Shown here piece by piece: positions 12,301-27,300 of a DNA stretch of 64,000 nt (positions within the stretch are counted from its first letter, which is position 1; each line of letters starts with the position of its first letter). This stretch comes from Manduca sexta. Lineage: Eukaryota; Arthropoda; Insecta; Lepidoptera; Sphingidae. Made by a program: the position numbers and the translations under genes. Location: NCBI RefSeq assembly GCF_014839805.1, contig NC_051130.1, forward strand, positions 558,001-622,000, read 5' to 3'. The notes beneath the pieces were generated by a model, which saw nothing but the letters and a program-made list of their open reading frames with translations, did no database searches and was not told the origin of the DNA.

Positions 12301-15300
12301 ATGATTATTTTACGGCCGATAGCATGCACAATCCCGATAGCTATCTCCAGATATACCAATCAAAATAATTAATATGTACGAAAAAGCGGCGATAGCCTAG
12401 TTGGGTGTGGAACGGACTGCCAAGACGAATGTCCGCAGGTTCAAATCCCAAGGGCACACACCTCTGACTTTTCTAAAAAATCATGTGTGTATTCTTTGTG
12501 AATTTATCGTTCGCTTTAACGGTGAAGGAAAACATCGTGAGGAAACCTGCATACCTGAGAAGTTCTCGATAGGAATTTCGAGGGTGTGTGAAGTCTACCA
12601 ATCCGCACTAGGCCAGCGTGGCGGACTAAGGCCTAATCCCTCTCAGTAGTAGAGGAGGCCCGCGCTCAGCAGTGGGCAAGTATATAATACTCGTACTGGG
12701 CTGTTATTATTATTTTATATGTACGTGCATTTAAACATTCTTATTGTTTCAATTCCTCCATAGATATCCATCAATATAATTTCATTAGTAGTTAGACAGG
12801 CAGGCTAGTCATAGTAATCAAATACCTTTTGCTGCTTTAAAAGTATGTTGCGTATCGATTAGAATAAGGGTAACAATGGCGAAGGTCCATATAACTAGAT
12901 TACCGCCGGGTTTCCTTTATGTAGAATCTAAATATTATCAGAATGATTTGCAGATTGCGTTTATGCATGTTAATACCTATATTATGTTGTGTCGGGTTCA
13001 TAATGTTTCCTTTCGCCACTGAAGGGTAGGCAGAACAAGACATTTCGCAAAAAATATTTAGTATATTACATTATAATACTGATGCATTTACGTAAGCAAG
13101 TGCTAAAAGTAGCCCGCGTAAACAGCCGTAATGCATCTTTGCGGAACTACGATTGTTTCGGATGCCTTTACTGTGTAATATCTTTGCTGATAGAGTGTGG
13201 GATATATTTTATAACCAACTGGATGGTAGAAATAAGTGCGGAGTCTGGAATTTATGTCCGAGATGGGCATTGGCTAGCTCCCTATCACATCATGGGAACG
13301 TTACAAGGCAACAAGTTAGTGCTCTATACCTCTGCCTACACGTTTGAGGATGTAGGTGTGATGTGTGTTTATTTTTTTGTTTTGGTTGTAGAGAAAATTC
13401 GGTTGTATCAGCTCGTTTCGGATAAGGTTAGCTGGTCTACACCAAGAGACCAATAATGGCCAGGGCTTTATTGACAACTGTGGGTAAAGGAATGGTCAGT
13501 TACTATTACTTTTGTCTTAACTGTGATATTTGTATGCTGAATGGCTTATATTAGCTGTTACTTTAACTTGCAATTCGTGAAGTAACTGGTTGTAAAGTGC
13601 CATTAAGCTGCCTTGTATTTTATGTTGGAAGGCTAGTAGTCATGCAAAATTAATAGGACAAAATAGGCCTTATTCAAAAATGCTGTCGACACGTCCTTCG
13701 TTAACAGTTGTTGCATGTTACAGAACAAGCTGTTTAAAGTTATACCAGATGTTGTTGATGTTTTGTTCTCAGACATTTGACACAGTTATTTAAATAATAT
13801 TGTAAAATTATATAAGTTTAAAAAACAGATTCATTTGCATAATTCTTGTCTTTGATGATGTTTTGAATTCTGTCGTTTTTCAATAATCAATTTTAATGTA
13901 ATATTCGAACTGATGCCAAAAATAAACAAATTAATATAAATATATAGTAAAAAATCTTCTTATTGGTCTATTTTCGCGATGGATCAAAAAGAGTGGAATC
14001 GTTTATTCAAAATGGGGGTAAAATAAGCTTTTCCTATGTATACACTCAGTGTTGCTCGGCAAAAACCTTTCCCAGAGTATTATTCTTATAAACTTTTGAG
14101 GTAGAAAAAATAGCTCATACGTTGAACTGGGATATGGTCTGAATGACCAATTGCATCCAAGCCAATTCAGTAGTTTTTATATAAAATACTAAAAAAAATT
14201 TCACAAAATTGTATACCTAAGTAAGATTCTAAAAAGTTGTTCGTCAATCTAAAACTGTCAAACCATCTGTAAATAGTAAATAGGATGGTGTATGCGTAGC
14301 GAACGAGTAATACCCGTTCCTCGTGGCCTCTGCAGCTACGCAAGAACAAAAGTCTAGTCATATTGTCACTTGCTGAGGTCACGCGTGGCGCAACGCACGA
14401 GCGCTAGCGGCGCTGTTTGCTTATTAGATGTATTGAATGTGTACATGTCACTTAGCGTCCGCTTGCAAGGGCGTAGGATTTTTTTTAAGATAATTCTACC
14501 AGTAATGCCAGATGGATGGCGATTCAAGTCATCGTAAATTCGTCATAAAGTGGCTTAAGGCCGCCCTGTTGTGTAGATATGCGAGGAGCCAGAAACGGTC
14601 TCCAATTTTCCCTTCGGCGGTGTGAAAAGTGATCTCTGTATAATTTTTGTAGCCTAAAATTAAAGAATGACAAAAACCCTTGGAAAACAGGGGTTCTAAC
14701 GCGATCTTTTCGCGAGAGCCTATATAGTACGGGTCCCCATTCGGAATTCATCGTCGTCCTAATACAGATAACCTAAATGAGCCAACACTTCATTTTCTTC
14801 TTGATCGTATTCTTCATCACTGAAGGTCGTGTTCGTCTTGAAAACCTTGTAACCAAAAATAATTGGAGGATAATATCTGGTCTATTAGCGGGAGTAGGTA
14901 ACCAAGATCCCAGGATCAAGATAACTCAACTCGCCCAGCTGGCCTGTTGCCGCTAGATTATAAAGACGAGCGAGATTCTATGACCTAAAATGACACCTAA
15001 CAAGTTCTGACCTTGTAAATTGTAAAGGTGCGTATATAACTATCAGTAAATTTTGCACACGATCTTACCGAAATTGAAGTCGGTTCAGAATTTTAAAAAA
15101 TATGGGATAGAGCACCAAGGATAATATAGCTTCCTGTTGATGCGAAAACACCCAGATTAGGCTAATAAATCCAGAGATTAATATAAATTAAAGTTATTAA
15201 GTCATATCATTAGTCAGTTTCATGAAATAGTGTACCTATGACATGTGTTAAAAATAACCCAACAGTACTTGTTAACGATACTACGTTAGACGAGTTTTAA

Positions 15301-18300
15301 AAGAATCAAACTGGCTAACTAGCTTGAATTTTAACATGCCAGACATTCTCAGAAGTGATAAATTAGCCTATGATCGTCGCGTGAATTCTAAAAATAATTA
15401 CTTAAAAACTTCGTTAAGTTTGGGAACTCATTAATCATTCAACGCGAGATTGCGACGATTGTTTGATCCAGAATTGACCTCGGAACTGAAACATGTGGCC
15501 CACATGGGACTCTGAGAAATATTTACATTACACCAGAACACGTCATCTTTGTGATGGAATATTTTTTATTTCGAATCCTGTTCCGGATTAAACACATTAT
15601 AGGAATGGAATGATATGCTCTCGTCTACTGTCTAATCTACTCCATTGTGAGCGCAACGTGTTGCGCTTTGATGGAAAAAGAAGTGAGAAGAACAACTAGG
15701 GAAAAGAAAAGAGGACATAAATTGGATTTTAAAACAACTATTAAAAAAGCTGCAAAAAAAGATGAACCAAATCAATTTCTGTTAAACATATTTATTATTT
15801 TGCTTTTTTTTTTACAATTAAAAGGATGTAGAAATGGGGACCGTTGGAGATTTTTACCCAACCAGTGATTGTACTAGGATACGAATAAATACCTAATAAT
15901 ATTTTTGAAGTTGTAGACAAAGAAGCAATTACTACAAAAATCGAGGTTTTGTCACCCTTATATAATTCGATCGCTTGAAGTGTACCAAGATTTGTATCGA
16001 GCAGAAATTACACTAACTGACAAAACTTTCTTAAATACTTTTGATGCACGTCCTGGAAATAAACCCCATCATGTTTTACATTATGGTACTGCAAATCTAC
16101 AACTGAACCATTGATTTTAAAGTTCAGATGTTCAAATTTTCGACCACGTAATACTAGTAAGTTCTTTTTTAGTTTGTCTCATGTAAGAACGAACTATGCA
16201 GAACACATTCACAGTCCCGGATCTTGAATTTTTCCGAGGCGGGGCAAAATTTGAAAAATGCCGCCCCCACCCACCTATATTTTTACCTTTGTCATCATCA
16301 TCATCATTGCGCCCAGCGGGAAATAATTTTAGTATTGAATATACTGGATGTCTCAATAATCAAAGTTGCTTTAATGGTGAGTTATATAGTCGTCTGCCAA
16401 GTTTGAATTTGCCGCCCCCTGAATTCGCCGCCTGGGGCATGGGCCCCGGCTAGCCCCCCCTTAGGTTCGGGGCTGCACATTCATGATTGGTCTGTAATGA
16501 GCTCAATAGAGAGCATCTCATGTAGATCTATGTATGGGCTCCTACTTAATATTTAAAATAAAATAGATTGCATGTAATTTTATAACACTTCTTGGTTTTA
16601 TATTTTTGTACTAGTATTGCTCTTAATTTGATATGACGGTATTAATATTCATCAGTGAAACCTTTATTGGTCTATTAGTCTTAATGCCATTAATTTAATA
16701 AGTATAATTGAATATGCAATTTCGAAAAGGATAGATTTCATAAATCTAAATTATCTAATAGAAATTTATATATAATAACAAATAACAACAAAACTTCTGT
16801 AATTTTTCATCGCTAACTGTATCCAAATTGTAACACAACATTATCTTTTTTACACTACTTTAGAAAATAATAAGGTTTTTCCATTTCCTAATTTTTTTAC
16901 ATTTTCAGACATGTCCTTTTCGAAATTGCATATACAATTGTACTGTTTGTTTTCCAAATATAATAAAATAAAATAGATAAAAAATAAAATAGCTTAGTTT
17001 CACTGTGGAAGTGATGTCGTGCCGGCACAGTTAACGCTTTGGGACCTTGTAGCGCCATGTGTTTTAAACAAATTAGGTAACATGCCAATTGGCGAACGGG
17101 TCGTAGAGTCGCAAGTTGTGGGTGGAAGCGGTTTAAGTAAATAATTGTTTTTTCTAATTACATAATTTTGCATTAACTATACAGTCGTAAGTCATGAACG
17201 GAGGAGGTTTATGTAAATTAGTTTTTTTATAGGTCGTAAAAATGGCTTTACCGTAGATTGGATAGTTTTAAGCAATTACAGACATTATTTTTACTAAAAA
17301 TTAATCTGATAGTCTTTAAATCTTCACACAAAACAGAATTGACATCACACAGTGTGTGTAAATGGCTCTATTTCTTGTTAATTTCCTTTTTCTTTTAATC
17401 TACGAATTCGTAAAACATTTCGTAAATTTATAGTTTTCTAATAAAAATCTTCTGTAGCTACAATGGTTAAGCTACTGTTATTACCTTATCTTTTCGTACT
17501 TTGTATATTGTCTCACTGTTGGGTCTAATTTACAACTGAGAAGTTTTAGACCTTCGTTTAACACTGTCCTACTCCTAAAACTAGTTGATACTGTATATAA
17601 CTTAACATATTATAATAAAAATAATATTATACACTTCCCTCTGCTGAGTGTAGAATTCGAAGAAACGTGGAAATACTATTCTAAGTTTGTTCTTGAAAAA
17701 CATTTATTTATAAACTGGTATTTCATTAAAACAAAACATTATTTAAAGAAAAACCTACCAGCCACTACACTAAGCACGGGCCTCCTCTACTACTGAAGGA
17801 GTTTAGGCCTCAGTTCCTTCAGCAGGTTCTGAGACTGTACATGCCTTCAATATTTTTATGGAGAGCTCTCAAGTATGCAGGTTTCCTCAAGTTTTCTTCA
17901 CCGTTATAGCAATAGTTAGCAGTGCAGCGTTAAAATATTTTATGTTGTGTTTGGCGCGGAACACAGTAGCGTTTTATAAAATTGTGATCGAAATGAATGG
18001 TAATGAAGTTGACTTCGCTTTAGTGTTTTATATTTAGGTAAAAAGTTCTGGACGGTGGGGGTCAGTTACCAACAAGTAAACCGTATGCTCGTTTGCCACC
18101 TATAATATAAAAAAAAGCTAATTTGTATATTATACATATTTATTTGTTAAACGTTGGATAAAAGGATAACTTAGCTCTTTGTAAGTTTAAATTATAAACA
18201 ATTTATATCTTATGGATATCATCGGCTCTTTCATATGGATGTAATAGATCCAAGTAAATAGCAAATTATGGTCCAATTGGACTCAAGAATGTCTACATTT

Positions 18301-21300
18301 AGGAAGTTCTTTCAGGCATCCAGTAGACATCCTATATTCGGCCAAATCAGATAAAACTAGATCGTATATTTCAAGGTTTATTCCAAAGGCATCCAGTACA
18401 CATCCTAATTTAGGCTAAATCTGGTAAAACTTGAACGTATATTTCTAGTTATAACTCATACACACTGAACACTCATTGACGTCGCCAATTTAATCATTAC
18501 AGCGGATGTAGTGACACGAATATTTGTTAATTAACTAATTGTAGTCGGAAGTAGCACATTTTTATATATTTTTTAACTGGGTGATATCAATTCGTTTGTT
18601 TCATGATGACGGTTGTCAACTGGGAGAGTTTGGGGGCAAAAAATCACACCTTGGGGAACATCTCGTATAAGTTTTTGTACCATGACTTGATCTGCAGAAA
18701 GGTTTAAAGTCGGCAGACGGTCCGTCGTAAAGACAGCCAAATCCTATCTCGATTAATGGATTATTAATGATAGGTTTTCAAAAAATGTTCCCAATCGCTT
18801 TTGTCGGTCCATTGTGAAAATGGATTAGAATAAAATCTTTCTTGACATACTTAATTAGTTTATTCTCAGGTTCGGATCGATTGGAATCGTTTATTGAAAG
18901 CGTTTGTAAGCAAAATCCTTTCTTGATTGATTGATGATTCAGACGAATGGATGGGTTTTGTCGTGGCTTATCGAGATCCCAAGTTTCTCAGAATTGTGTC
19001 TGATGCAGCGAAAGGCCTCTCACTTAGATAATCCTGCCTTCCGTTCAGTCTCAAAGTACGTCCGCTTACACTATCAGCGTCGGCAACTCTCGCTTGCCAA
19101 GACCTAATACTAAACATCTCAATTAATATCACTTGAAATTCACAATGAGTCACTCGTACGCTAAATTAGGAAGTGGCCAGTTTTCGTCATACAGCGGCGC
19201 TGGCGCTGCGTCACGGCCCACGGCGCATCATGTGGGTAGTCGGATGGCATTGTTGGGTTACAACTTTGGTTCCATACGGAGGTTCATGGGCGTAGCTATT
19301 TTCTAAGGTACTAAAATACTTTCATCTTGTTGATTTTATCATATTTAACGTTTATTATCATTGTCAATGTACCTATATTCATAATCTCATTATTGTATTA
19401 AAATCCGTCACAAATATCAAGTACGACTTCTGTTTTTCAACTGGCTATACAAGATTTGATAATATTTAGACTTTAGAAAATAAGTGCATTACATTTCGTC
19501 ACGTGTCGTTAGAAATTTAGATGCTTCAACGTCTTGGTGTAGGGAGGGGTTATGGAAGCCTAGTTTCGCCTACTGGGCATATTAACCCTTGATTAATACA
19601 TTTGGAGGTGCAGAACGGGGTCGATGGTTAATGTGATTGTAATTACAATGGCATTAAAATATTTGTTTCTAAATACAATGTCATATATAAGAGATGATTT
19701 CATAAAAGTTACGCTAATGCGCGGGGTTCGCTCTTCCAACGCTTCCAATAAGTCTGCTTGGAAATCTAGCCTAAATACAGAAGGAGACATAACAAATAAT
19801 GTATTATAAATATCGTGCATTTGTTGTTACCTTAATTGTATGTCCTCTCTCTATTTATCTACCTTTCTTCTCTCCAAATACTTCTTAGTACTTTGCACTT
19901 TGAAAAGAGCAACTAAAGTTTCCTTTTGGTCAGAGACTGGTGGAAACTGCTTTTCGAATTGTGGAGTAAAGATTTGACTGAGTCTAAATAATATTCATGT
20001 TATAAATTTAAATATATTTCATTTAAAAAATTGTCTGCCTTTCCCCGTAATTTTTCTTCGCAACCATTTGTCTATTGAATTCTTTATTCTGTACCTAATA
20101 TTTTATTTTATTTTATTTTATTAGGACATCCAGTGGTAATTACAATAAAACTTATAACTAAGTAAATCATTTAAGAAAAACACGTGTTAAAGGCATTACC
20201 TTCAGGCGTCACAGCATGCACCGAATGGAACTACTTATTTAGTTAGTTATGCCGTGAACTGTTTATAACTGTCCTGCAACCAACTCCTTCCCAATCTTCC
20301 ATTTAACTTCCAATAATCCGAGCAACCATGTCTGCCAAAATCTAATAAATTGAATACCGATTTGTATGCTATAAATTTAACAAAATGATTGTTGTAATAA
20401 ATACCGTATGTCTAATCATTTGCTGTGTGTCATTAACTATGTATTTAATAAGGTCGATTTTGCTTTGATGCCAAATTGCAGTGCCAATGGACAGGATGTC
20501 GTAATACTCTATGCTTTCAATTATCATAGAATCTAAAAATCTATTATGCGTTTTAAAAATGTGTATGAAATTATATTTTTGCTTTTAATCTTGGGATTTT
20601 TATGCTTGTAAGACAGACGCGGGTCCAGTGATTTGTTGGGGAATCATTTTTGTAGGGAAAAGGGGCTAATATTCTACACCCATTTATTTTTTTCCGAGAT
20701 TGGAATTAGTATTGAGGTTCGTTACCTGATCTGTGTTATCAAGTCACAATAAGTTCAGTAATGATTGAATCAATACATGAAATGAAACAATACATTTATT
20801 AATTCAGATTTTATAGATTAAAAATAATTAAACTAAATTACAATATGACTGCGTCCAAAATTTCATACATTAGCTAACGCACTATTCCCTCTACAGCTGT
20901 GAAACAAGAGCGTCCTCTGAACCGCGGCGCAGGGCCGCATCCAGCACTGCGAGAGCGGGGCCGCGCGATCCCCCAGGGCGTGGCCCCCGCGAGACCCGCG
21001 ACGCCGATGCCGCCCCACGTTCGGGTACGATCCTCCCCGCTATCAGTGTACTATGAGCTCGACATCAAGGTCAGTCGGTGTGTGTGGCGAGGCGCTTTGC
21101 AGGTAGGTGCGGGTGTTCATGATGGGGGCAGGAGTGGGAGCAGAAATTATTGTAGATATATCTAAAACCTAAATAAGCTAGCAAGATACCCATAAGGCTT
21201 GATAATTCGAAGTTCATACCGATACAATGAGTTTCGCAATGTTGCTTGGACCGAGAAATGGACAAAGCGGTCGAACTTGTCCAGACGACTCAGAGCTACC

Positions 21301-24300
21301 ATCTAGTCTCGAATATGCTTTGTCTGATTCTGCGGTTAAGCAGTAATGTGAAAGCCACATTGGATATCGGTTTGAAGGACAAAAGTACTTGAAACTATTC
21401 GCATACCACTTAGCATCTTATTATTCAGTAAAAGTGGCCTCTTATGCCATCTTCCAAGTATAGTATCAGGGTTGATGTAATCATAATATAAAGATAGAAT
21501 ATTATAACACGAATAATTTATATTATATCTTTTTGTTTAAAAAAGTTATTTGGTTAATATCAAATTTAAATTCAGCCAGGATATCATAATCTCAAGATTA
21601 TTTATTGCTTGAAATATTAGAAATTAGAAAAATATAAATCGAGAAAGGTTTCGGGGCCCGATGATCCCACCCCCCCATTGTGAACGTCCGTCAACTAATT
21701 CTATAGAACCAGCTTCGCCTATGTGGACGGTAGAAGTGCTAACACAGTTGGTAAGTGTTCCGCTTTCTAAAACACTAACATAACGAAGTACATCATTACA
21801 TTTATTTGCATTACATTCTAAACAGTGGTTTGTTATTCGTCAATGATTTTTTTAAATAATTGAAATCAGCAATGCGTATCTGCTTTTACGGTATGCTAGG
21901 CTGGCTGTCAAAATGAAATAAAGACAAAATATACACACATTCACGTTTTGTTCCCAAAAAGGTAGGCAGAGGCGCAACTGGTGCACCCATTTTTCGTATA
22001 TATTCAATTCCGTGATGATAGGAGGCGAGTCTATCACAATATAGGCACAAATTTAAAATCCGAGCTGATACTGAAAAGAAAAATCCAATATCACTTTACC
22101 CGACCGAGAGATAGAACACGAGACCTCATTGCAGTCGTACTGCAACCATTTAGTCCGAAGTATGACTGCACTAATTACGTCTCTGCTAGACCTCACTGCA
22201 GTTGTACTGCAACCATTTAGTCCTCATACATCGATAAACGGCGTGAACTTTACTCGAGGAATGCTTAGTGATAAGTAGTGAGTAAACACGTGTTCCGTCC
22301 GAATCGTAACTTGGCCCTGTTTGGAGAGCGCACACCGTAAGCTATGAGGCAATTCCGAAGTGAACAGAACCTATTGTCCTACATGTCGGCAGCGGCGTCG
22401 GTGCAGGTTTGATGCACGGGACGGGAGGCGAGCGTACAGCGTTTATAGAAACATTGCGAGACGGGTATGGTTTGTGGGAGATATGAATTCTTGTTAGTAG
22501 TAGAGAAAGAGGCGTGCAGTGTAAAGCAATAAAAAAATTGTTTTATGGTTTTTTATAAACTGAATACTGAAATTACTAATATCTGTCCTGGGCCCTTATT
22601 CTGTATGATAGTGTAAACGCGTAACGCGGCCGTGTCATGTTATCTTCGAGAAATGTGTGTGAAATGGTATTCTGTAAGCCAAATTTCTATAGTCCTAAAC
22701 ATGATGCGTTGTGTTACGTGCTTGCTACGCACTGTCAAAATAACGTGCGGGATAGAGAATAAGGCCCTTGTATTATGGGCTCTTATTTGATATGCCACAA
22801 GTTAATTTGACAGTGCGTAACAACGCGTACCGATTCGCGTTTAAAACAAAATTGGCACACAGAATATCATTCCACACTAATTTCACGAAGATAAAGTAAC
22901 ATGGAGGCTACGAGTTTAGTCTTCATAGAGAATAAGGTCTCTGTTACTGCTGAACTTATCTTGTTAAATATTGTAAAGGTTTAGGCCTAATTATTACGTT
23001 GGCTGGTCTGGATGGGCGCCGTTATCATATCTAACGTATACTATTTCCACATTCGGTCTCATTAAAAAAAAAAACTGGGATTGGAGTGGTGATTGGGAGA
23101 TTGTGTGTGAATATTTGGAATTTGTTCAGCTAATTTTGCTAAGTACAAATCAAATATAAGAATCAACTACACAATAAACACCTCGCATCGAGTTGTACGT
23201 TTGTCATACAAACATTACCTAGTATATAGTCTACAATATTATAGAGTAGAGACTTAAAATAATCCTTATTTTAAGTCTTGAACTGAAAATACCTAAAACA
23301 CAAAAATAATGAGATTTTGTTTGACGGAAAATTCATGGCGGCGACTGATCCTTGTATTAATATTTCGTAATTTGATGTTTGTATTTTGTTCAGCTATTTT
23401 TGTTGAGTACAAAATCAAACCATATTGTTATTGTTGTGGTAATTAATTCCGCTGTTCGCTCACAGCTCAGAGCGTGGCTTAGATAGAACGAGCTGTTAGG
23501 TGCGTGATGTCATGTTCATTATTATTTTCGGTGGCCCGCGGTACACGGCCGATGTACGCTGTAATTGTATAGTGTAATGTTATCAGTAATTACATACGGC
23601 AGGATAGAAGATTTTTTTTTTTCAGAGCACGTTTAGGTTTGCAAATTTTTTCCATTTCTAACATTAAACTATCTTCGCAAACCCGCACTAGGTTTGGGCG
23701 TAGGGGACAGACGTATCAAATACAGCATTCCCCCCACTCTGAACAACCTCTGTGAATCACAATAGTGACGTTGCTTACAGATTAATCAATAATTAAATAA
23801 AACTCTAGTCGAGTCATTGGTAAACTACGCACTAGGTAACTTTACCAAATTTCATGTATATCCGCTCAGAATTACGTTTTCTAGCATCTAGTGTAGTACG
23901 GTGGATGTATGCGCGTGGTCGAGGGACCATTTGCGGTCGCGACACGGCGCGGTACAGTTATACGACACTAAACACCTGGAGTTGTACGTGAACAAACATT
24001 ACCCAGTATACAGGCTACAATATCATAGTGTAGGCTTATTGCTAGTCTTGAACTGTAAAGACAAACTTAGTGAGATTTTGTTTGACAGAAAATTCATGGA
24101 GGCGATTGATTTCTTGTATTCATATTTGGAGATATTTGTTGTTAATAAGTTTTTGCAATATACCGACGATATACTGGGTCTGCATAATGATTTCTTATGT
24201 TTACGCGAATGTTAGACATTGAAATTAAACTAATTTTCGGATTCTATCGCCCCCGTCCCCCCCGTGACCATGAAGGCTGCAAAGTCTTCGAAACGTCGGG

Positions 24301-27300
24301 AGAAAATAAAATACTAACACCGCGATAGAATCCGAAAATTAGTTTAATTTCAAAGATATACAGGGTCATTTTAACATTGCGTTATTCAAAGAAACTACAT
24401 CACCTTTGTTGACATTGTGCCAAAAATCATCCTTTAATAACTATTACTTTCACGAAAAATCCTGGTTTTGGTTTTCAGATTTTTTGTTCATTTTGTACTT
24501 TAATTCGAATATGGGTTGTGTGGGGGTGTATTTCTGACTGCGATTTTAAAATGACTCGGTATAGTGTAGCCTCAATGTACTTAATAGGCGATGTCATATA
24601 GTAGGGAGTAAAACATGTGGAAGGTTGCAGGTTTGACGTCCGCCTTCAAGGCACGTACCTCCGGTCCTAGGTTTTGTTTAGGTACAGTACGAAGCGGGAT
24701 TTTTATTTCGTCAAAGGAATTTCTAGATGCTGCCAGCAAAATCTAATAAGATAGTTCCGACATGACTTAAACATATAGGCATCTTACAAGCTCCACACAG
24801 AATTGAATCTACGACCTCGCGCACAAGGCGATCGCCCACCGCTCTCCCACATGGAATCCAGTAGATCGAAATCGAACCCGCGACCCCGAGGTCACGACAC
24901 GAGCAATCCATCAAGCCCCTATAATGTATCAAACGCAACGAAAATTAATTAACTGCAATGTTTGTAAATTGAGATGTTTTGGCCTACTTTGCGAAAGAGT
25001 GTTCTTTAATGGTATTAATCTATGTAATCAGATGTTTATACATATCTCGTCAGTCGACATTGTATTGGACACCACTCCACTTACATCAGGTCCATTGGGG
25101 TCAATTTGCCGTGCACTTATAAAAAAAGCGACCATCCTACTTTTAAGTGGAATAAGAAGGCTATACAACTCCGACCGTTGAGCTATGGCACAAAGTTCCT
25201 CACACGACTATGTTAACTATGGACTAGTTTTTATTATTATAACCTTAGCCCTTAAACGGAAGCCAGATAAATATCTACCCTCTTAGTCATACGCGTTTTA
25301 TATCTAAGGACGGAGTAATGCTGTGATAACAAGTCTGTTTCTCAGTGCTGACGGCATGGCAGCCTTCGCCGTGCGTAGACATAGAGCCGTTGTGATTGGC
25401 TAATATTGTTGTATATCAATATTAGCCAATCACAACGACCCTATGGCTACGCACTGCGAAGGCTGCTATGCCGTGAGCACTGAGAAACACTTGTTATTTA
25501 GCTTTGCTCCGTCCTTAGATAAAAACGTATATCAATACGGGCGCTAGAGTAGAAACGGTACTGTTATTCTTCTAAAATGTCAAACAAGGGGAGTGTTTGT
25601 GCTTTTATATTCTCGCTAGAAACACTAACCTTTCTCTAACCCACAGCGAAGGTAATAGTAATATGCATTAGAAATATCTACATCCAAACATATAAAACAA
25701 AGTCCCCTGTTCTGTCTGTACGTTATCGATTTTCTCAAAATCTAGTGAACGGGTTTTTATGAAATTTGGTATGGAGATAGTTTAAGACTGGGAAGGTTAT
25801 AGGCTACTTTATATCCCAGGTAAATGTATAGCGGGACTTTTATCCCGGCAAACTCCTTCGGGTAGGCGAAGCCGCAAACAAAACTATCATCAATAAAAAT
25901 TAATAATAAAGAAAACAAACACAGCTTAGTGCAAGACAAACAGACGCTGGCATTGGACTCGACCGCGCCGACCTAGACGCGCGACAAAAATAGACAACCG
26001 GCGACATTTGCACGCATCGTACGTGGACTAGACTTAGTTTTACTGGTGGTATGTTTCTAATATGTGAGTTCGCCTGGCTCAGTACTGCCCCAATGTCCAT
26101 TTCTGTAGTCAAGCAGCAGTGTGTAGTCACTGTTATATTCCGGTTTGGAGGATATTGTAGTCAGTGTAATTACTGGACATAATAAGACTTAACATCTCAT
26201 GTCTCAGGATGGCGAGCGCAGTGGAATACCAAACAATACTTTGTAATTCAAGGTGTTGAATGGTGTTTCTACTGTTTATGGAAGGTCGTATCGCTTACCA
26301 TCAGGCTAACGGCAAGTTCGTCTCGTCATTAAAAGCAATAGAAAGAAGTTATTTGTAATATTTACAGTGGCATTAGGAGGTGGTGAAAGGGTCAAACGTC
26401 TAGGGCTTCATAAGGGACGAAAAACCCACATTTTGGCAAAACAGTAAAAGGGCCTCGCAGATATTTATCGTCTAGAATCTCGTTGGTTAAGGCCGTTATT
26501 ATTTATTTACTGCTAGTCGTTTGCAGCTCACAAACTACCTCTCTCGGATTGTAACGTTGCGTACTTTTCCGGGTAAGAGGTAGCCCATATGATATTATAA
26601 TTCTGGATAAGATTTAATTCTCCTGTGTCAAATTTCATCTAAATCCGTTCAGCGGCGTCTTCGTTTACTTCTATCAAATATCCAACGTTCAAATTTATAA
26701 TATAATGATAGTAAGGTTTATATATTATATTAATTCTTGTTTGGACTTACATTTCCCGATTGTAATAAAACTGACCGATGTTGGCACTCGCGTTAAAGAT
26801 TTGACTTATTAGCGTGTAACGGAATGCGCGTGAGTCGCTTGAGTTCGTTTTCTATGCGCTTGCACATCTTTTACTATAGGTACTTAAATTATAATTAGAT
26901 ATGATGATTTGAATTGAGTAAGTAGATAAATAAGTCACTTGTATTTTGATGAATTATCCAGTTTGCAAAATTTGTGTTCCTAATTTAAATAGCTAAAATC
27001 AAAGGTGCATTGGTATTTGCACCTAATGCCGGTTTTAATGTAAAAGCACAGTGAATATAAAATTGCCAGTAAATATTATTATATCATAATTCGCGGTTAC
27101 TGACGTGGTATATCGTCGTAAACTGTTTTCGTGGTTATTCTAAAATATTCTCAAACTACGCAAATCGCAACGAAAACAGATCAACGGGAAGTAGCGGAGT
27201 TGTCGGCTGCGAATAGGGCGTATAGACGTACGATAAAAAATCGCATGCGATTTATTTAGTTGCGCGATATTACAGTACATTTTTGCATTATGTAGGTACT

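Larger units (their letters stand above)
12717..20896 (+). other. RIC3 intron 2, mostly unique AT-rich sequence with repeat scraps
   Basis: Beyond the SINE copies, no exon was found. A GC-richer repeat-like block lies at about 16195-16485 ('tccgaggcggggcaaaattt', 'gaattcgccgcctggggcat', 'ggccccggc'), resembling a common lepidopteran dispersed repeat. A 73-codon basic frame at 15647-15868 has no recognisable family. A pair of diverged direct repeats is listed separately. A plain ATTTT microsatellite occurs at about 20099-20122. Confidence 0.45.

Noticed and set aside
12385..12470. tRNA gene-like sequence with A and B boxes
   Set aside because: It continues into a SINE body with target-site duplication and recurs elsewhere; no full cloverleaf with paired acceptor stem was found.
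13082..13456. 124-codon plus-strand frame
   Set aside because: Mostly runs through a decayed SINE family 2 copy.
24266..24302. Hammerhead-ribozyme-like core ending in cGAAAC
   Set aside because: The required CTGANGA segment is absent (ccatgaag stands in its place), so no self-cleaving motif can be supported.
24800..24880. Possible tRNA on the minus strand
   Set aside because: Box-B-like sites only; no consistent acceptor or anticodon stem.
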